This document shows, in pieces, positions 49,489 through 59,854 of a stretch of 64,000 nucleotides of DNA (within the stretch, counting starts at the first letter, position 1; each line of letters starts with the position of its first letter). The notes under the pieces were generated by a model that was given only the letters and a program-made list of their open reading frames with translations, was not told where the DNA came from and searched no databases. A program made the translations under genes and the position numbers. This stretch comes from Marinobacter sp. SS5-14b (GTDB taxonomy: Bacteria; Pseudomonadota; Gammaproteobacteria; Pseudomonadales; Oleiphilaceae), in contig NZ_JASSVM010000005.1 of assembly GCF_030541005.1 (NCBI RefSeq), positions 62,001-126,000 on the forward strand, written 5' to 3'.

Positions 49489-50229
49489 TTAGCCTCGTTC
49501 TTTGTGGTATTTCTCTATCAACTCCGCCTTGCTTGGCAAAGCCCAGTCAACAGCAGGCTTGCTCTGCTTTTGAAGCCAGTCGTTGGCTTTTGAAAAGTGC
49601 TGGCAACCGAAAAATCCCCGGTAGGCGCTGAGCGGTGACGGATGCGGGCCTTCCAGAACCAGATGGCGGTTACGGTCGATGTGTCGGCCCTTTTTCCTGG
49701 CGTAGCTGCCCCAGAGCAGAAACACCACGCCATCCCGCTCCCGGTTAACGGTTTCGATCACTTTGTCAGTGAAGACCTCCCACCCCTTGTTCTGGTGCGC
49801 ACCGGCGTTGCCCTGTTCGACGGTGAGAACCGCGTTGAGGAGTAATACGCCCTGCTCGGCCCAAGGCTGTAAACAGCCGTGATCAGGAGCAGCTATACCG
49901 AGGTCTTGCTGGATCTCTTTGAAGATGTTGACCAGGGAGGGAGGTGTTGGCACGCCGGGGCGGACGGAGAAGCAAAGGCCATGGGCCTGACCGGGGCCGT
50001 GGTAAGGGTCCTGGCCCAGAATCACTACTTTGACCTGGTCCAGTGGGGTGCTGTTCAGGGCGTTGAAGCAGTGTTTCTGCTCCGGGAACAACACTTTGCC
50101 CGCCTTTTCTTCGGCGGCCAGGAATTCTGCCAGTTGCCGCATGTATGGCTGGTGGAACTCGTCCACCAGCCATTGATCCCAGCCGCGGCCGGGCTTCAGT
50201 TGCTGAGCCAGTGCCTCGGCGGGGTGCAT
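49489..50229 (-). CDS. ung: uracil-DNA glycosylase
   Basis: 246 residues; removes uracil from DNA. Catalytic Asp in [15 protein letters not shown], the NAVLTVE block and the His of [16 protein letters not shown] are present. Begins 4 bp after lysS, so probably co-transcribed with it. Confidence 0.96.
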   Translation of the reverse strand: MHPAEALAQQLKPGRGWDQWLVDEFHQPYMRQLAEFLAAEEKAGKVLFPEQKHCFNALNSTPLDQVKVVILGQDPYHGPGQAHGLCFSVRPGVPTPPSLVNIFKEIQQDLGIAAPDHGCLQPWAEQGVLLLNAVLTVEQGNAGAHQNKGWEVFTDKVIETVNRERDGVVFLLWGSYARKKGRHIDRNRHLVLEGPHPSPLSAYRGFFGCQHFSKANDWLQKQSKPAVDWALPSKAELIEKYHKERG

Positions 50230-50233
50230 GGGC

Positions 50234-51769
50234 CTACTCGCTTTCCGGCTTTTGTTCCGCCTTGTGTTCCGGACGCATGGCCGGGAACAGGATAACGTCG
50301 CGGATCGATTGCGAATCCGTCAACAGCATGGCCAGGCGGTCGATACCGATGCCTTCACCGGCGGTCGGCGGCAGGCCGTATTCCAGGGCCATCACGTAGT
50401 CTTCGTCGTAGAACATGGCTTCGTCGTCGCCAGCGTCTTTTTCGGCGACCTGGGCCTGGAAGCGTTCGGCCTGATCTTCGGCATCGTTAAGCTCGGAGAA
50501 ACCGTTGGCGATTTCGCGGCCACCGACGAAGAACTCGAAGCGCTCGGTGACAAACGGATCGCTGTCTTTACAGCGGGCCAGCGGGGAGATCTCTTTCGGG
50601 TATTCGGTAATAAAGGTCGGCTGCATCAGACGATGCTCGGCAGTGGCCTCAAAGATCTCAATTTGTACCTTGCCCAGGCCCCAGATGTCTTTGACATGGA
50701 TGCCCAGATTTTTCGCCACTTCGCGGGCTTTGGCATCATCTGCCAGTTGCTCGCGGGTGATGTCCGGGTTGTAGCGCAAAATGGCATCCACCACGGTCAG
50801 GCGCTCGAACGGTTTGCCGAAATCGTATTCGATGATTTCGTCGGTGCCGTCTTTCAACACCCGGGTATTGGTGACTGTGGTCGTACCCAGTACTTTCTGT
50901 GCGATGGTACGCAGCATGTCTTCGGTCAGGTCCATCAGGTCGTTGTAATCGGCGTAGGCCTGATAGAACTCGACCATGGTGAACTCGGGGTTGTGCCGGG
51001 TAGAGAGGCCTTCATTACGGAAGTTACGGTTGATCTCGAACACCCGCTCGAAGCCACCGACCACCAGCCGCTTGAGGAACAACTCCGGCGCAATTCGCAG
51101 GTACATGTCGATGCCCAGGGCGTTGTGATGGGTGACAAACGGGCGTGCCGTGGCACCACCGGGGATGACCTGCAGCATGGGGGTTTCCACCTCCATGAAG
51201 TCACGATCGGTGAAGTACTGGCGCATCACGTTGATGATCTTTGAGCGGGCATGGAACACCCGGCGGCTGTCTTCGTTCACCATCAGGTCAACATACCGGT
51301 GGCGGTAGCGCGCTTCGGTGTCGGTCAGTCCTTTGTGCTTTTCAGGCAGCGGGCGCAGTGACTTGGTGAGCAGCGTGTACTCATCCATGGACACATACAA
51401 ATCGCCCTTGCCGGACTTGCACAGGATGCCGCGCACGCCCACGATATCGCCCAGATCCCAGTGCTTGGTGTCTTTCTGGACCTCTTTGGGGGCGTAGATC
51501 TGGATGCGGCCAGTCATGTCCTGAACCACTTTGAACGCCTTGCGGTCGAGCATCATGCGGCCGGCAATGGCCACTTCGATGCCCATCGCCTCGAGTTCTT
51601 CCTTGGAGTTATCACCGTATTTTTCCTGCAGCTCGGCAGCGGTGGCATCACGGCGGAAGTCGTTCGGGAACGGATTGCCTTGTTCGCGCAGGCTCGCCAG
51701 TTTGGCGCGGCGCTCGGCAATCAGCTTGTTGTCCTCGGGCTGTGCGGCGTTCTGGGTATGTTCAGTCAT
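50234..51769 (-). CDS. lysS: lysyl-tRNA synthetase, class II
   Basis: 511 residues. N-terminal OB anticodon-binding domain (about 60-160), class II catalytic motifs 1-3 including [30 protein letters not shown] and the C-terminal [15 protein letters not shown]. Charges tRNA-Lys. Follows prfB by 50 bp, the usual prfB-lysS pair. Confidence 0.97.
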   Translation of the reverse strand: MTEHTQNAAQPEDNKLIAERRAKLASLREQGNPFPNDFRRDATAAELQEKYGDNSKEELEAMGIEVAIAGRMMLDRKAFKVVQDMTGRIQIYAPKEVQKDTKHWDLGDIVGVRGILCKSGKGDLYVSMDEYTLLTKSLRPLPEKHKGLTDTEARYRHRYVDLMVNEDSRRVFHARSKIINVMRQYFTDRDFMEVETPMLQVIPGGATARPFVTHHNALGIDMYLRIAPELFLKRLVVGGFERVFEINRNFRNEGLSTRHNPEFTMVEFYQAYADYNDLMDLTEDMLRTIAQKVLGTTTVTNTRVLKDGTDEIIEYDFGKPFERLTVVDAILRYNPDITREQLADDAKAREVAKNLGIHVKDIWGLGKVQIEIFEATAEHRLMQPTFITEYPKEISPLARCKDSDPFVTERFEFFVGGREIANGFSELNDAEDQAERFQAQVAEKDAGDDEAMFYDEDYVMALEYGLPPTAGEGIGIDRLAMLLTDSQSIRDVILFPAMRPEHKAEQKPESE

Positions 51770-51819
51770 GTTGGCTCACTAGAAGTCGGGGATGTCCGGA
51801 TCGGTTGGTATGGCGCTGG

Positions 51820-52915
51820 TTACAGCGCCATCTTCAGACTGGCTTCAATAAACTTGTCGATGTCGCCATCAAGCACCGACTGGGTGTTGCTGGTTTCCAC
51901 CTTGGTACGCAAATCCTTGATGCGGCTGTCATCCAGAACGTAGGAACGGATCTGGCTGCCCCAGCCGATGTCAGACTTGGCATCTTCCTGCAACTGCTTC
52001 TCGGCATTACGCTTCTGCATTTCATGCTCGAAGAGCTTGGCCTTGAGCTGCTTCATGGCCTGGTCTTTGTTCTGATGCTGGCTTCGACCAGCCTGACAGG
52101 CCACGACAATCCCGGTGGGGTTGTGGGTCAGTCGTACCGCGGATTCGGTCCGGTTAACGTGCTGACCACCGGCACCGGAAGCCCGGTATACATCAACCCG
52201 CAGGTCGGCCGGATTGATTTCCACTTCAAAGCTGTCGTCCACTTCCGGCGATATGAACACCGAAGAGAACGAGGTGTGGCGACGGTTACCGGAATCGAAT
52301 GGCGATTTACGCACCAGGCGGTGTACGCCGGTTTCGGTGCGTAACCAGCCATAGGCATAGTCACCCTGGACGTGAATAGTGGCACTTTTGATGCCCGCCA
52401 CTTCACCTTCCTGCAGCTCGACGATTTCGGCTTTGAAGCCGCGGCGCTCAGCCCAGCGCAGGTACATGCGCAGCAACATGTTGGCCCAGTCCTGGGCTTC
52501 AGTGCCACCAGAACCGGCCTGGATGTCGAGGTACGCATTGTTGGCGTCCATTTCACCCGAGAACATGCGACGAAATTCGAGCTTTTCCAGCTCGCCATCC
52601 AGGCTTTCGAGGTCGGCCTGAATTTCCTCAACGGTGCCTTCATCGTCCTCTTCCACCGCCATTTCGAGCAGGCTCTCGGCATCGCTGAGACCGCTGGTCA
52701 GGTTGTCGATGGTTTTGACGATCAGTTCAAGATCCGACCGCTCTTTACCCAATGCCTGGGCCCGCTCAGGGTCGTCCCACACTTTGGGCATTTCAAGTTC
52801 ACGCTCTACTTCGACCAGACGCTCACTACGCTGATCGTAGTCAAAGATACCCCCTCAGCGCTTCAGTGCGCTCGCGAAGCTCTTTGATCTTCACCACTAT
52901 AGGATTAACTTCCAT
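51820..52915 (-). CDS. prfB: peptide chain release factor 2, programmed +1 frameshift
   Basis: RF2 of about 364 residues encoded in two frames. Frame one runs from ATG 52915 for 24 codons to TGA at 52843-52841. The ribosome then slips +1 at CTT-TGA-C and continues with Asp-Tyr-Asp in the frame ending at 51820. A Shine-Dalgarno-like AGGGGG (52855-52850) precedes the slip site, as in E. coli. The tripeptide SPF (stop recognition) and [16 protein letters not shown] (the GGQ peptidyl-release loop) are present. The internal TGA is read by RF2 itself, giving autoregulation. Confidence 0.96.
52840..52855 (-). promoter_or_regulatory. prfB frameshift signal
   Basis: Minus strand AGGGGG-TAT-CTT-TGA-C: internal Shine-Dalgarno sequence, slippery CTT and in-frame TGA followed by C, the poor termination context that favours +1 slipping when RF2 is scarce. 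Confidence 0.95.
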
Positions 52916-53001
52916 GAAATCGGGTCTCGCTTTGGAAAATGATGCGATAAAAACAGAGGGCGGATTCTACCGGAATTCGTGCGTTAAATCAGCAGGAGGA
53001 A

Positions 53002-54735
53002 TCAGCCCAAAGGCTCCAGATAGTCCACGAGAAGCTGCAAATTGGTCCGCCCACGAAAGGTATTGGCATCCGGCTTGTAAACCAGCCGTGCGCCAGTCCG
53101 GGTATAGTCCGGCACTTCCGGCCCGGTATTGAACGCGATGCCATCAATAATGCCGCCCCCCTCCACCGGCTGCAGCACCAGCTTCAAATGGTTTTCGCCC
53201 ACAACTCGCTGACTGACCACCCGGAATTCACCATCAAACACCGGCTCGGGAAAGTGCTGGCCCCAGGGGCCGCCGCGCTTGAGCTGATAAGCGGTATCGA
53301 GATTCAGCTCTTCCGGGGCAAGAGGCCCGTCGGTGGTGATCGCGGCTTCCAGATCTTCCGCTTTCAGGGTATCCCGGACGGCCTGATCAAAGGCGTTGCT
53401 GAAATTCTCCAGATCATCCCGGGCAATGGTCATGCCGGCCGCCATGGCGTGGCCGCCGTATTTTTTCATTAATTCAGGGTGTTTGGCATCCACCACCGCC
53501 AGGGCATCACGGATGTGCAGGCCGGGGATGGAGCGGGCCGACCCTTTGAGGTGCAGTCCGTCATCGTCCGGTGCAAACGCGATGGTCGGGCGATGGGTCT
53601 GTTCGCGAATTCTGGCGGCCAGTATGCCGATGACACCCTGGTGCCAATCCTGATCAAAAAGCGCCAATCCCCAAGGCAGCCCCTCGATGTCCAGGGACAT
53701 GGACGCCAGCAATTCCTGAGCCTGGTGCTTCATATCCTTTTCGATCGTTCGACGTTCACGATTGAAGTTGTCCAGTTCCCGAGCCAGACGCAACGCTTCG
53801 TCACGACCATCGGCGAGCAGGCAGGCGATGCCGATGCTCATGTCGTCCAGGCGCCCGGCAGCGTTCAAGCGGGGGCCCACCACAAAGCCCAGATCGGTGG
53901 AGCTGATCTGGGTGTAGTCACGACCTGCCACTTCCAGCAGCGCCAGGATCCCAGGGCGGGCCTCACCTTTGCGGATGCGGCGTATGCCCTGCTCTACAAA
54001 TATTCGGTTGTTGTGGTCCAGCGGCACCACGTCCGCCACAGTGCCCAGAGCCACCAGGTCCAGCAGGGTGCCCAGGTTGGGCTCGGGGTCTGGCAACAGA
54101 TTGTTGTCGCGTAGATGCTTTCGCAAAGCGGTCAGCACGTAGAACATGACCCCCACACCCGCAGCGTTCTTGCTCAGAAACGGACAGCCAGGCTGGTTGG
54201 GGTTTACGATCGCATCGGCGTCCGGCAACTGATCACCGGCCAGGTGGTGGTCGGTGATGACCACTTTGATACCAAGCTCCCGAGCCACTCTCACACCTTC
54301 CAGTGCGGAAATGCCGTTATCGACGGTCACCAGCAAATCGGGCAAGTCGCCCTCGTCTTGCAGCCGATGAATAATACCCGGGGTCAGGCCGTAACCGTCG
54401 GAGAACCGGCTGGGCACACGGAAATCCACTGACGACACGCCGAGCATGGATAGCCCAAGCATGGCAACGGCGGTACTGGTCGCACCGTCAGCATCGAAGT
54501 CTCCCAACACCATCACCCGGTGCTTCTGCACCACAGCCTCAGCCAGCAACTCAACTGCCCGGTCGATACCCCGCAATTGCATGGGCGACGCGAGGTGTTT
54601 CAGTGTGTACTGGAGCTGTTCGTCAGAGTGAACACCCCGGGCGGCATAAAGCCGACGGAGAATGGGCGGGAGGTTTTGCCCCCAGCCAGGCGCATCGGCG
54701 GGCTGGGGGCGACGCAGGATCTTTTTTGGTGTCAT
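53002..54735 (-). CDS. recJ: single-stranded-DNA-specific exonuclease RecJ
   Basis: 577 residues; 5'-3' exonuclease for recombination and mismatch repair. DHH motifs DFDADGATST and VITDHHLAG, the NPNQPGC stretch, DHHA1 GGHAMAAGMTI and a C-terminal OB-like region are visible. Starts 6 bp after thrC. Confidence 0.96.
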   Translation of the reverse strand: MTPKKILRRPQPADAPGWGQNLPPILRRLYAARGVHSDEQLQYTLKHLASPMQLRGIDRAVELLAEAVVQKHRVMVLGDFDADGATSTAVAMLGLSMLGVSSVDFRVPSRFSDGYGLTPGIIHRLQDEGDLPDLLVTVDNGISALEGVRVARELGIKVVITDHHLAGDQLPDADAIVNPNQPGCPFLSKNAAGVGVMFYVLTALRKHLRDNNLLPDPEPNLGTLLDLVALGTVADVVPLDHNNRIFVEQGIRRIRKGEARPGILALLEVAGRDYTQISSTDLGFVVGPRLNAAGRLDDMSIGIACLLADGRDEALRLARELDNFNRERRTIEKDMKHQAQELLASMSLDIEGLPWGLALFDQDWHQGVIGILAARIREQTHRPTIAFAPDDDGLHLKGSARSIPGLHIRDALAVVDAKHPELMKKYGGHAMAAGMTIARDDLENFSNAFDQAVRDTLKAEDLEAAITTDGPLAPEELNLDTAYQLKRGGPWGQHFPEPVFDGEFRVVSQRVVGENHLKLVLQPVEGGGIIDGIAFNTGPEVPDYTRTGARLVYKPDANTFRGRTNLQLLVDYLEPLG

Positions 54736-54741
54736 GCCAGG

Positions 54742-56142
54742 TCAGGCATTTTTCCAGTGCTTGGCCAGGAAACCTTGCACGTCCGCGAGATTATTCTCCA
54801 GCACCGTATACCGCTCTTCCCGCTCGAACAGATCCGCCATGTGGGCCGGCAGCTCGGGCTTGACGGTGAGACCGGATTCGACGATGGCATCCGGGAATTT
54901 AGCCGGATGTGCTGTACCCAGAGTAATCATCGGCACCGCGTTGTCGCGACGGCAATTACGGGCAGCACGAACACCGATGGCGGTGTGCGGATCCAGCAGG
55001 TATTCGTTCTGCTCGAAGATTTCCCGGATGGTCTCGCAGGTGGCTTTGTCGTCCACCGCATCACTGTCAAACAACTTGCGGGCGTGCTTCCAGCGATAAT
55101 CTTCGATGCTGACCGGGCCCTTGGCGGCACGCTCCAGCAGGTCTTTCACCGCTGCGCCATCACGGCCGTGCAGGTCAAACAACAGGCGTTCGAAGTTGCT
55201 GGACACCATGATATCCATGCTCGGCGACAAGGTATGCTCCAGCTGGTGCTGCTCGTACTTGTTGCCGCTCATGAAGCGATGCAGGATGTCGTTGCGGTTG
55301 GTGGCGATCACCAGCTGGCTGATCGGCAGCCCCATCTTCTTGGCGAGGTAACCGGCAAAGATATCGCCAAAGTTACCGGTGGGCACCGAAAACGCCATGC
55401 TGCGGTCCGGACCACCCAGTGAGAGCGATGCCTGAAAGTAGTAAACAATCTGGGCCATGATCCGCGCCCAGTTGATGGAATTCACTGCCGCCAACTGAGT
55501 CTTGCCACCCAGGAAGGACTGGTCGCCGAAGCTTTCCTTGACCATGCGCTGGCAATCGTCGAAGTTACCTTTGACTGCGATGTTGTGGATGTTATCACCC
55601 TGCACCGTGGTCATCTGGCGGCGCTGTACTTCAGACACCCGCTGATAAGGGTGCAGAATGAAGATATCCACATGCTTGCAACGGCGGCAGCCTTCGATCG
55701 CCGCCGAGCCGGTATCACCGGACGTCGCGCCCATGATCACCACGTGCTGATTACGTTTCTCCAACACATAGTCGAGCAGGCGACCCAGCAGCTGCAGAGC
55801 AAAGTCCTTGAACGCCAGAGTCGGACCACGGAACAATTCCATCACCCACTCGTTGCTGTCGAGCTGCACCAGTGGCGCAACAGCCTGGTGGGTGAACACG
55901 CTGTAGGTTTCTTCCAGCATCTTGCGGAATTCATCCGCGGGGATTGCGTCTTCAACAAACGGATACATGACTTTGTAAGCCAGCTCCGCGTAGGGCAACC
56001 CGCGCCAGCTGCGAATTTCTTCGAGACTGAAATGCGGAAGGGACTCCGGCACATACAGGCCGCCATCGGTGGCCAGACCAGTCAATAGAACGTCTTCAAA
56101 GCCCAGTGCGGGTGCTTCGCCCCGTGTGCTGATGTATCTCAC
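54742..56142 (-). CDS. thrC: threonine synthase
   Basis: 466-residue PLP enzyme converting O-phosphohomoserine to threonine. The N-terminal MRYISTRGEAPALGFEDVLLTGLATDGGLY is characteristic; PLP lysine in PTLAFKDFALQ; GATSGDTGSAAIEG binds phosphate. Lies 11 bp after hom. Confidence 0.96.
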   Translation of the reverse strand: MRYISTRGEAPALGFEDVLLTGLATDGGLYVPESLPHFSLEEIRSWRGLPYAELAYKVMYPFVEDAIPADEFRKMLEETYSVFTHQAVAPLVQLDSNEWVMELFRGPTLAFKDFALQLLGRLLDYVLEKRNQHVVIMGATSGDTGSAAIEGCRRCKHVDIFILHPYQRVSEVQRRQMTTVQGDNIHNIAVKGNFDDCQRMVKESFGDQSFLGGKTQLAAVNSINWARIMAQIVYYFQASLSLGGPDRSMAFSVPTGNFGDIFAGYLAKKMGLPISQLVIATNRNDILHRFMSGNKYEQHQLEHTLSPSMDIMVSSNFERLLFDLHGRDGAAVKDLLERAAKGPVSIEDYRWKHARKLFDSDAVDDKATCETIREIFEQNEYLLDPHTAIGVRAARNCRRDNAVPMITLGTAHPAKFPDAIVESGLTVKPELPAHMADLFEREERYTVLENNLADVQGFLAKHWKNA

Positions 56143-56153
56143 GTGCGTACCTG

Positions 56154-57455
56154 TCAGTTAAAGTTTTCTGCGCGGATGCGGACAACCTTGCCGTCGACAT
56201 CGGCCAGGGATTCCATTTCCTCGATGGCCAGGTTCATCTGGCGCTCCTGTACCGTGTGGGTCAGGATGATGACCGGAATGCGGCCATCCATGAATTCGGA
56301 TTCTTTCTGCATGATCGATTCGATGTTGATGCCATGCTCACTCAGGATCGAAGCAACCTTGGCCAGCACGCCCGGATGATCGAAAGCCTGAATCCTCAGG
56401 TAGTAAGCAGACTGGACGTCTTCCATGGGCAGTACATTCAGGTTTTCCATAGCCTCGGGGCTGAAGCCCAGATAAGGAACCCGCTGCTTGCTGCCACTGG
56501 ATACCGCTCGCGCCACATCCACAACATCTGCAATCACAGCGGAGGCCGTCGCTTCGGCACCCGCTCCCGGGCCGTAGTACATGGTCTGGCCAACAGCGTC
56601 GCCATCGACCATGACGGCATTCAATACGCCATCAACCTGGGCAATCAGGTGGCTCTTCGGAACCAGCGTCGGGTGAACACGAAGCTCAATCCCGTCATCA
56701 CGGCGTCGGGCAATACCCAGATGTTTGATCCGGTAACCCAGCAACTCTGCGTGAGCGATATCGCTGGGCGTCAGGGCGGAGATCCCTTCGGTGTAGGCCT
56801 TTTCAAATTGCAGAGGCACGCCAATGCCAGATGACGCCAGAATGGTCAGCTTGTGGGCAGCATCAATACCTTCAACATCAAAGGTGGGGTCGGCCTCGGC
56901 GTAACCCAGCGCCTGGGCTTCCTTCAATACGTCATCAAACTGCCGGCCAGCACGCATTTCGGTAAGAATGAAGTTGCCAGTGCCGTTGATGATGCCAGCG
57001 ATGGTGTCGATACGATTAGCCGCCAGACCCTCACGTACGGCCTTGATCACCGGAATGCCACCGGCTACACCAGCCTCATAGGCAACCACAACGCCGGCTT
57101 TCTCCGCAGCCTCAAAAATCTCGTTACCGTGCACCGCAATCAGGGCTTTGTTGGCCGTCACAACGTGCTTACCGTTAGAAATCGCCGCCAGCACCAACTC
57201 TTTGGCGGCTTCGTACCCACCAATCAGCTCAACAACGATATCTATGGCAGGATCATTCACCACGTCAAAAATGTCGGTACTGAACGGAACATCCCCCAGA
57301 TCAAGGTCGTCCCGGCTATTTCGGCTGGCTACCCGGGCAATCCGGATGTTGCAGCCAACACGGCCTGCAATAATCGCCGCGTTGCGAGTCAGTACATTGA
57401 ACGTACCGCCGCCGACGGTTCCCAGTCCGCAAATTCCGACATTAACGTCTTTCAA
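56154..57455 (-). CDS. hom: homoserine dehydrogenase
   Basis: About 433 residues. NAD(P)-binding VGICGLGTVGGGTFNVL, the catalytic-domain block GIINGTGNFILTEM and a C-terminal ACT domain (FDHPGVLAKVASILSEHGINIESIMQKE) for threonine feedback. Start is TTG 57455, preceded by GAGGTGAG and giving the family-typical N-terminus (M)KDVNVGICGLG. A TTG 42 bases upstream has no comparable support. Forms hom-thrC. Confidence 0.94.
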   Translation of the reverse strand: MKDVNVGICGLGTVGGGTFNVLTRNAAIIAGRVGCNIRIARVASRNSRDDLDLGDVPFSTDIFDVVNDPAIDIVVELIGGYEAAKELVLAAISNGKHVVTANKALIAVHGNEIFEAAEKAGVVVAYEAGVAGGIPVIKAVREGLAANRIDTIAGIINGTGNFILTEMRAGRQFDDVLKEAQALGYAEADPTFDVEGIDAAHKLTILASSGIGVPLQFEKAYTEGISALTPSDIAHAELLGYRIKHLGIARRRDDGIELRVHPTLVPKSHLIAQVDGVLNAVMVDGDAVGQTMYYGPGAGAEATASAVIADVVDVARAVSSGSKQRVPYLGFSPEAMENLNVLPMEDVQSAYYLRIQAFDHPGVLAKVASILSEHGINIESIMQKESEFMDGRIPVIILTHTVQERQMNLAIEEMESLADVDGKVVRIRAENFN

Positions 57456-57598
57456 ACTCTCACCTCTGATCCCGATGGGGGTGCTGATGGATTGCAATAG
57501 GGGGCATAGTATACCGATTCGGGGCTCCCTGAATAAGCCCTGAATCGGTCACAGTTCAAACGGTAGAAACCGGAGCCGGGAACCAGCGCCGGGGATGA

Positions 57599-58333
57599 TC
57601 AAAGCAGACCCAGGCCTTCCGCCAGGTTGCGGGCAGGTACATAGCCACGAACCATGTTGCCATCTTCCAGCACAATAGCCGGCGTACCCGTTACGCCAAC
57701 TTGCCCGCCAAGCCGATACTGCGCTTCAACAGGATTTTCGCAAGACTTCTGATCGACCGACCTACCTGCCTTGGCAGCGTCCATGGCGCCCTGCTGATTA
57801 TCAGAGCACCACACCGACTCATACTTCCGGAAAGACGGAGTACCCGGACCAGAGCGGGGGAAGGCATAGTAATTCACCGTAATGCCGTAACTGTTGAGCT
57901 CAGGAACTTCGTCATGCAATTTCCTGCAGTAGGGGCAATCGATGTCGGTAAACACATCAATCACTGCTTTTTGTTCGCCTTTGGCAGGATAGGAAATAAG
58001 CCCCTCATCGCCGAAGTCCGCCATTTTTTGTTTCCGTACACCGGCACGCGCCTCTTCTGTCACATTGGCAATGCCGTTTCCGGTAATTTTCAGCAGGTCA
58101 CCGGTCAGCAAGTACACGCCGTCTTCAGTAGTGTACAAGGTTTCACCACTGCTGCTTTGCACCTCATAAAGGCCCGCCGCTTCAGACTCACGTACTGAAA
58201 CCACCTTCAAGCCCGGAACTGCATCCCCCAAACGTTTGGCAATGTTGTCTTCGGTCTCTCCGGCACTCACAACTGACGGGTTGGCGAGCATTACCATCAG
58301 GCCAGCTACTGCGGCCAAAATTTTCAGTTTCAT
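57599..58333 (-). CDS. dsbC: thiol:disulfide interchange protein DsbC
   Basis: 244 residues; periplasmic disulfide isomerase. Signal peptide (MKLKILAAVAGLMVMLANPSVVSA), N-terminal dimerisation domain, then a thioredoxin fold with the CPYC active site in DIDCPYCRKLHDEV and a cis-Pro loop (GTPAIVLEDG). Sits between xerD and hom, as in Pseudomonas. Confidence 0.95.
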   Translation of the reverse strand: MKLKILAAVAGLMVMLANPSVVSAGETEDNIAKRLGDAVPGLKVVSVRESEAAGLYEVQSSSGETLYTTEDGVYLLTGDLLKITGNGIANVTEEARAGVRKQKMADFGDEGLISYPAKGEQKAVIDVFTDIDCPYCRKLHDEVPELNSYGITVNYYAFPRSGPGTPSFRKYESVWCSDNQQGAMDAAKAGRSVDQKSCENPVEAQYRLGGQVGVTGTPAIVLEDGNMVRGYVPARNLAEGLGLL

Positions 58334-58468
58334 GAGCTTACACTTACCTTTTTTCGTTAATAGATCGTTGCGTCAGTACCCACTTGGCCAGAAAACCAAA
58401 ACCAACCTTCGGCGCACAAGGGTGCGACAGGGGCAGAAAGCAAAAGTTCACCTAGCCACCATAACAGA

Positions 58469-59374
58469 TCACCCTCTGGGATGGTGCGCCTGGTGAAGCT
58501 CCTGCAGCCGCTGCCGGGCCACATGGGTATAGATCTGGGTGGTTGAGAGGTCTGAGTGACCAAGAAGCATCTGCACGACGCGCAGGTCTGCACCATGGTT
58601 CAGCAAATGGGTCGCGAAGGCGTGTCGCAAGGTGTGCGGCGAAAGGTGCTTCCGGATACCCGATCGTGCGGCATAGAGCTTTATCCGATGCCAGAAGGTC
58701 TGGCGGGTCATGGCACTGGCGCGGTTGCCCGGGAAAAGCGCATCACTGGCTTTGCCCTTCAGCAACTCCCCCCTGGCATCTTTCATATATCGAAGCAGCC
58801 AGTCCACCGCCTCCTCCCCCAGCGGCACCAAACGCTCTTTGTCGCCTTTGCCGCTGATTCTCACAACGCCCTGCCGTAAATTGACCTGATCAACCCCAAG
58901 GCTCGTGAGCTCGGTAACCCGCAAGCCACAACCGTAGAGAATCTCCAGCATAGCCCGGTCCCGCAGCTCCAGCGGCACCTCCGGATCCGGCTCGGCCAAA
59001 AGCTGCTCTACATCCTGCTCGGTCAGCGTATCCGGCAGGCGCCTGGGCAACCGCGGCCCGTCAATCTTCAGGGTCGGATCCTCGGCAATGGATCCCTCCC
59101 GCAACAAAAAGCGATAAAAGCGCCGCACCCCGGAAAGTCGCCTGGCTGCCGTACTGGCTTTTAGACCCTCCGCAAGCCCCCCGGACATCCAGGCCAGAAG
59201 ATCCGTTCGGCGAGCCAACCTCAGTGTGGGCGAAGCCGGCTGCTGCTCCAGCCACCCGGACAAACGGGACAGGTCACTGGCATAGGCCATACGGGTTTTC
59301 TCGCCAAGACCATCTTCAAGCCAGATGGCGTCAGCAAAGCGGGCAATCAGCTGCTCATCCTCGGATCTGAGCAA
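58469..59374 (-). CDS. xerD: site-specific tyrosine recombinase XerD
   Basis: 301 residues; with XerC resolves chromosome dimers at dif. Catalytic Arg in YGCGLRVTELTSL, His-x-x-Arg in SPHTLRHAFATHLLN, GHSDLSTTQIYTHV with nucleophile Y282. Start is TTG 59374 with AAGGTGG upstream. Chromosomal context argues against a phage integrase. Confidence 0.95.
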   Translation of the reverse strand: MLRSEDEQLIARFADAIWLEDGLGEKTRMAYASDLSRLSGWLEQQPASPTLRLARRTDLLAWMSGGLAEGLKASTAARRLSGVRRFYRFLLREGSIAEDPTLKIDGPRLPRRLPDTLTEQDVEQLLAEPDPEVPLELRDRAMLEILYGCGLRVTELTSLGVDQVNLRQGVVRISGKGDKERLVPLGEEAVDWLLRYMKDARGELLKGKASDALFPGNRASAMTRQTFWHRIKLYAARSGIRKHLSPHTLRHAFATHLLNHGADLRVVQMLLGHSDLSTTQIYTHVARQRLQELHQAHHPRG

Positions 59375-59416
59375 GGGCCACCTTCTTCGATTACGGATTT
59401 GCCAATATTAAACCAC

Positions 59417-59448
59417 AAAAAAAGCAGCCCCTTGAGGCTGCTTTTTTT
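59417..59448. terminator. strong bidirectional terminator of rplS operon
   Basis: AAAAAAAGCAGCC - CCTTGA - GGCTGCTTTTTTT: perfect 13-bp inverted repeat with A and T runs on both sides, 25 nt after the rplS stop and just upstream of xerD. Confidence 0.93.
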
Positions 59449-59472
59449 GGCACTGCTCCGAACGAATCGGAA

Positions 59473-59829
59473 TCAGCCGAGCTTTTCCTTGATACGAGCT
59501 GCCTTACCAGACAGGTCGCGCAGGTAGTAAAGCTTGGCCTGACGCACATCACCACGACGCTTCACGCTCACGCTGTCGATCAGCTTGGAGAAGGACTGGA
59601 AGGTACGCTCAACGCCCACGCCGTAAGAAATCTTACGCACGGTGAAAGAAGAGTTCATGCCACGGTTGCGTTTGCCGATAACAACGCCTTCGAACGCCTG
59701 CAGACGCTCACGGTTACCTTCAGTTACGCGAACCTGAACAACCACGGTATCACCTGGCGCGAACGCAGGAATTTCCTTGGTCATCTGTTCTGTTTCAATC
59801 TGATTGATGATGTTGTTCTTGCCGCTCAT
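59473..59829 (-). CDS. rplS: 50S ribosomal protein L19
   Basis: 118 residues from ATG 59829 ([16 protein letters not shown]), with AGGAG upstream. [43 protein letters not shown] and [19 protein letters not shown] are typical L19. Last gene of rpsP-rimM-trmD-rplS. Confidence 0.97.
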   Translation of the reverse strand: MSGKNNIINQIETEQMTKEIPAFAPGDTVVVQVRVTEGNRERLQAFEGVVIGKRNRGMNSSFTVRKISYGVGVERTFQSFSKLIDSVSVKRRGDVRQAKLYYLRDLSGKAARIKEKLG

Positions 59830-59854
59830 CGTAATGCTCCTGATACCCAATCTT

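Noticed and set aside
51820..52915. prfB as a frameshifted pseudogene
   Set aside because: The break coincides exactly with the programmed frameshift signal, so the gene is functional.
58469..59374. Phage or integron integrase
   Set aside because: Sequence and xerD-dsbC-hom context match chromosomal XerD; no attachment-site duplications or phage genes nearby.
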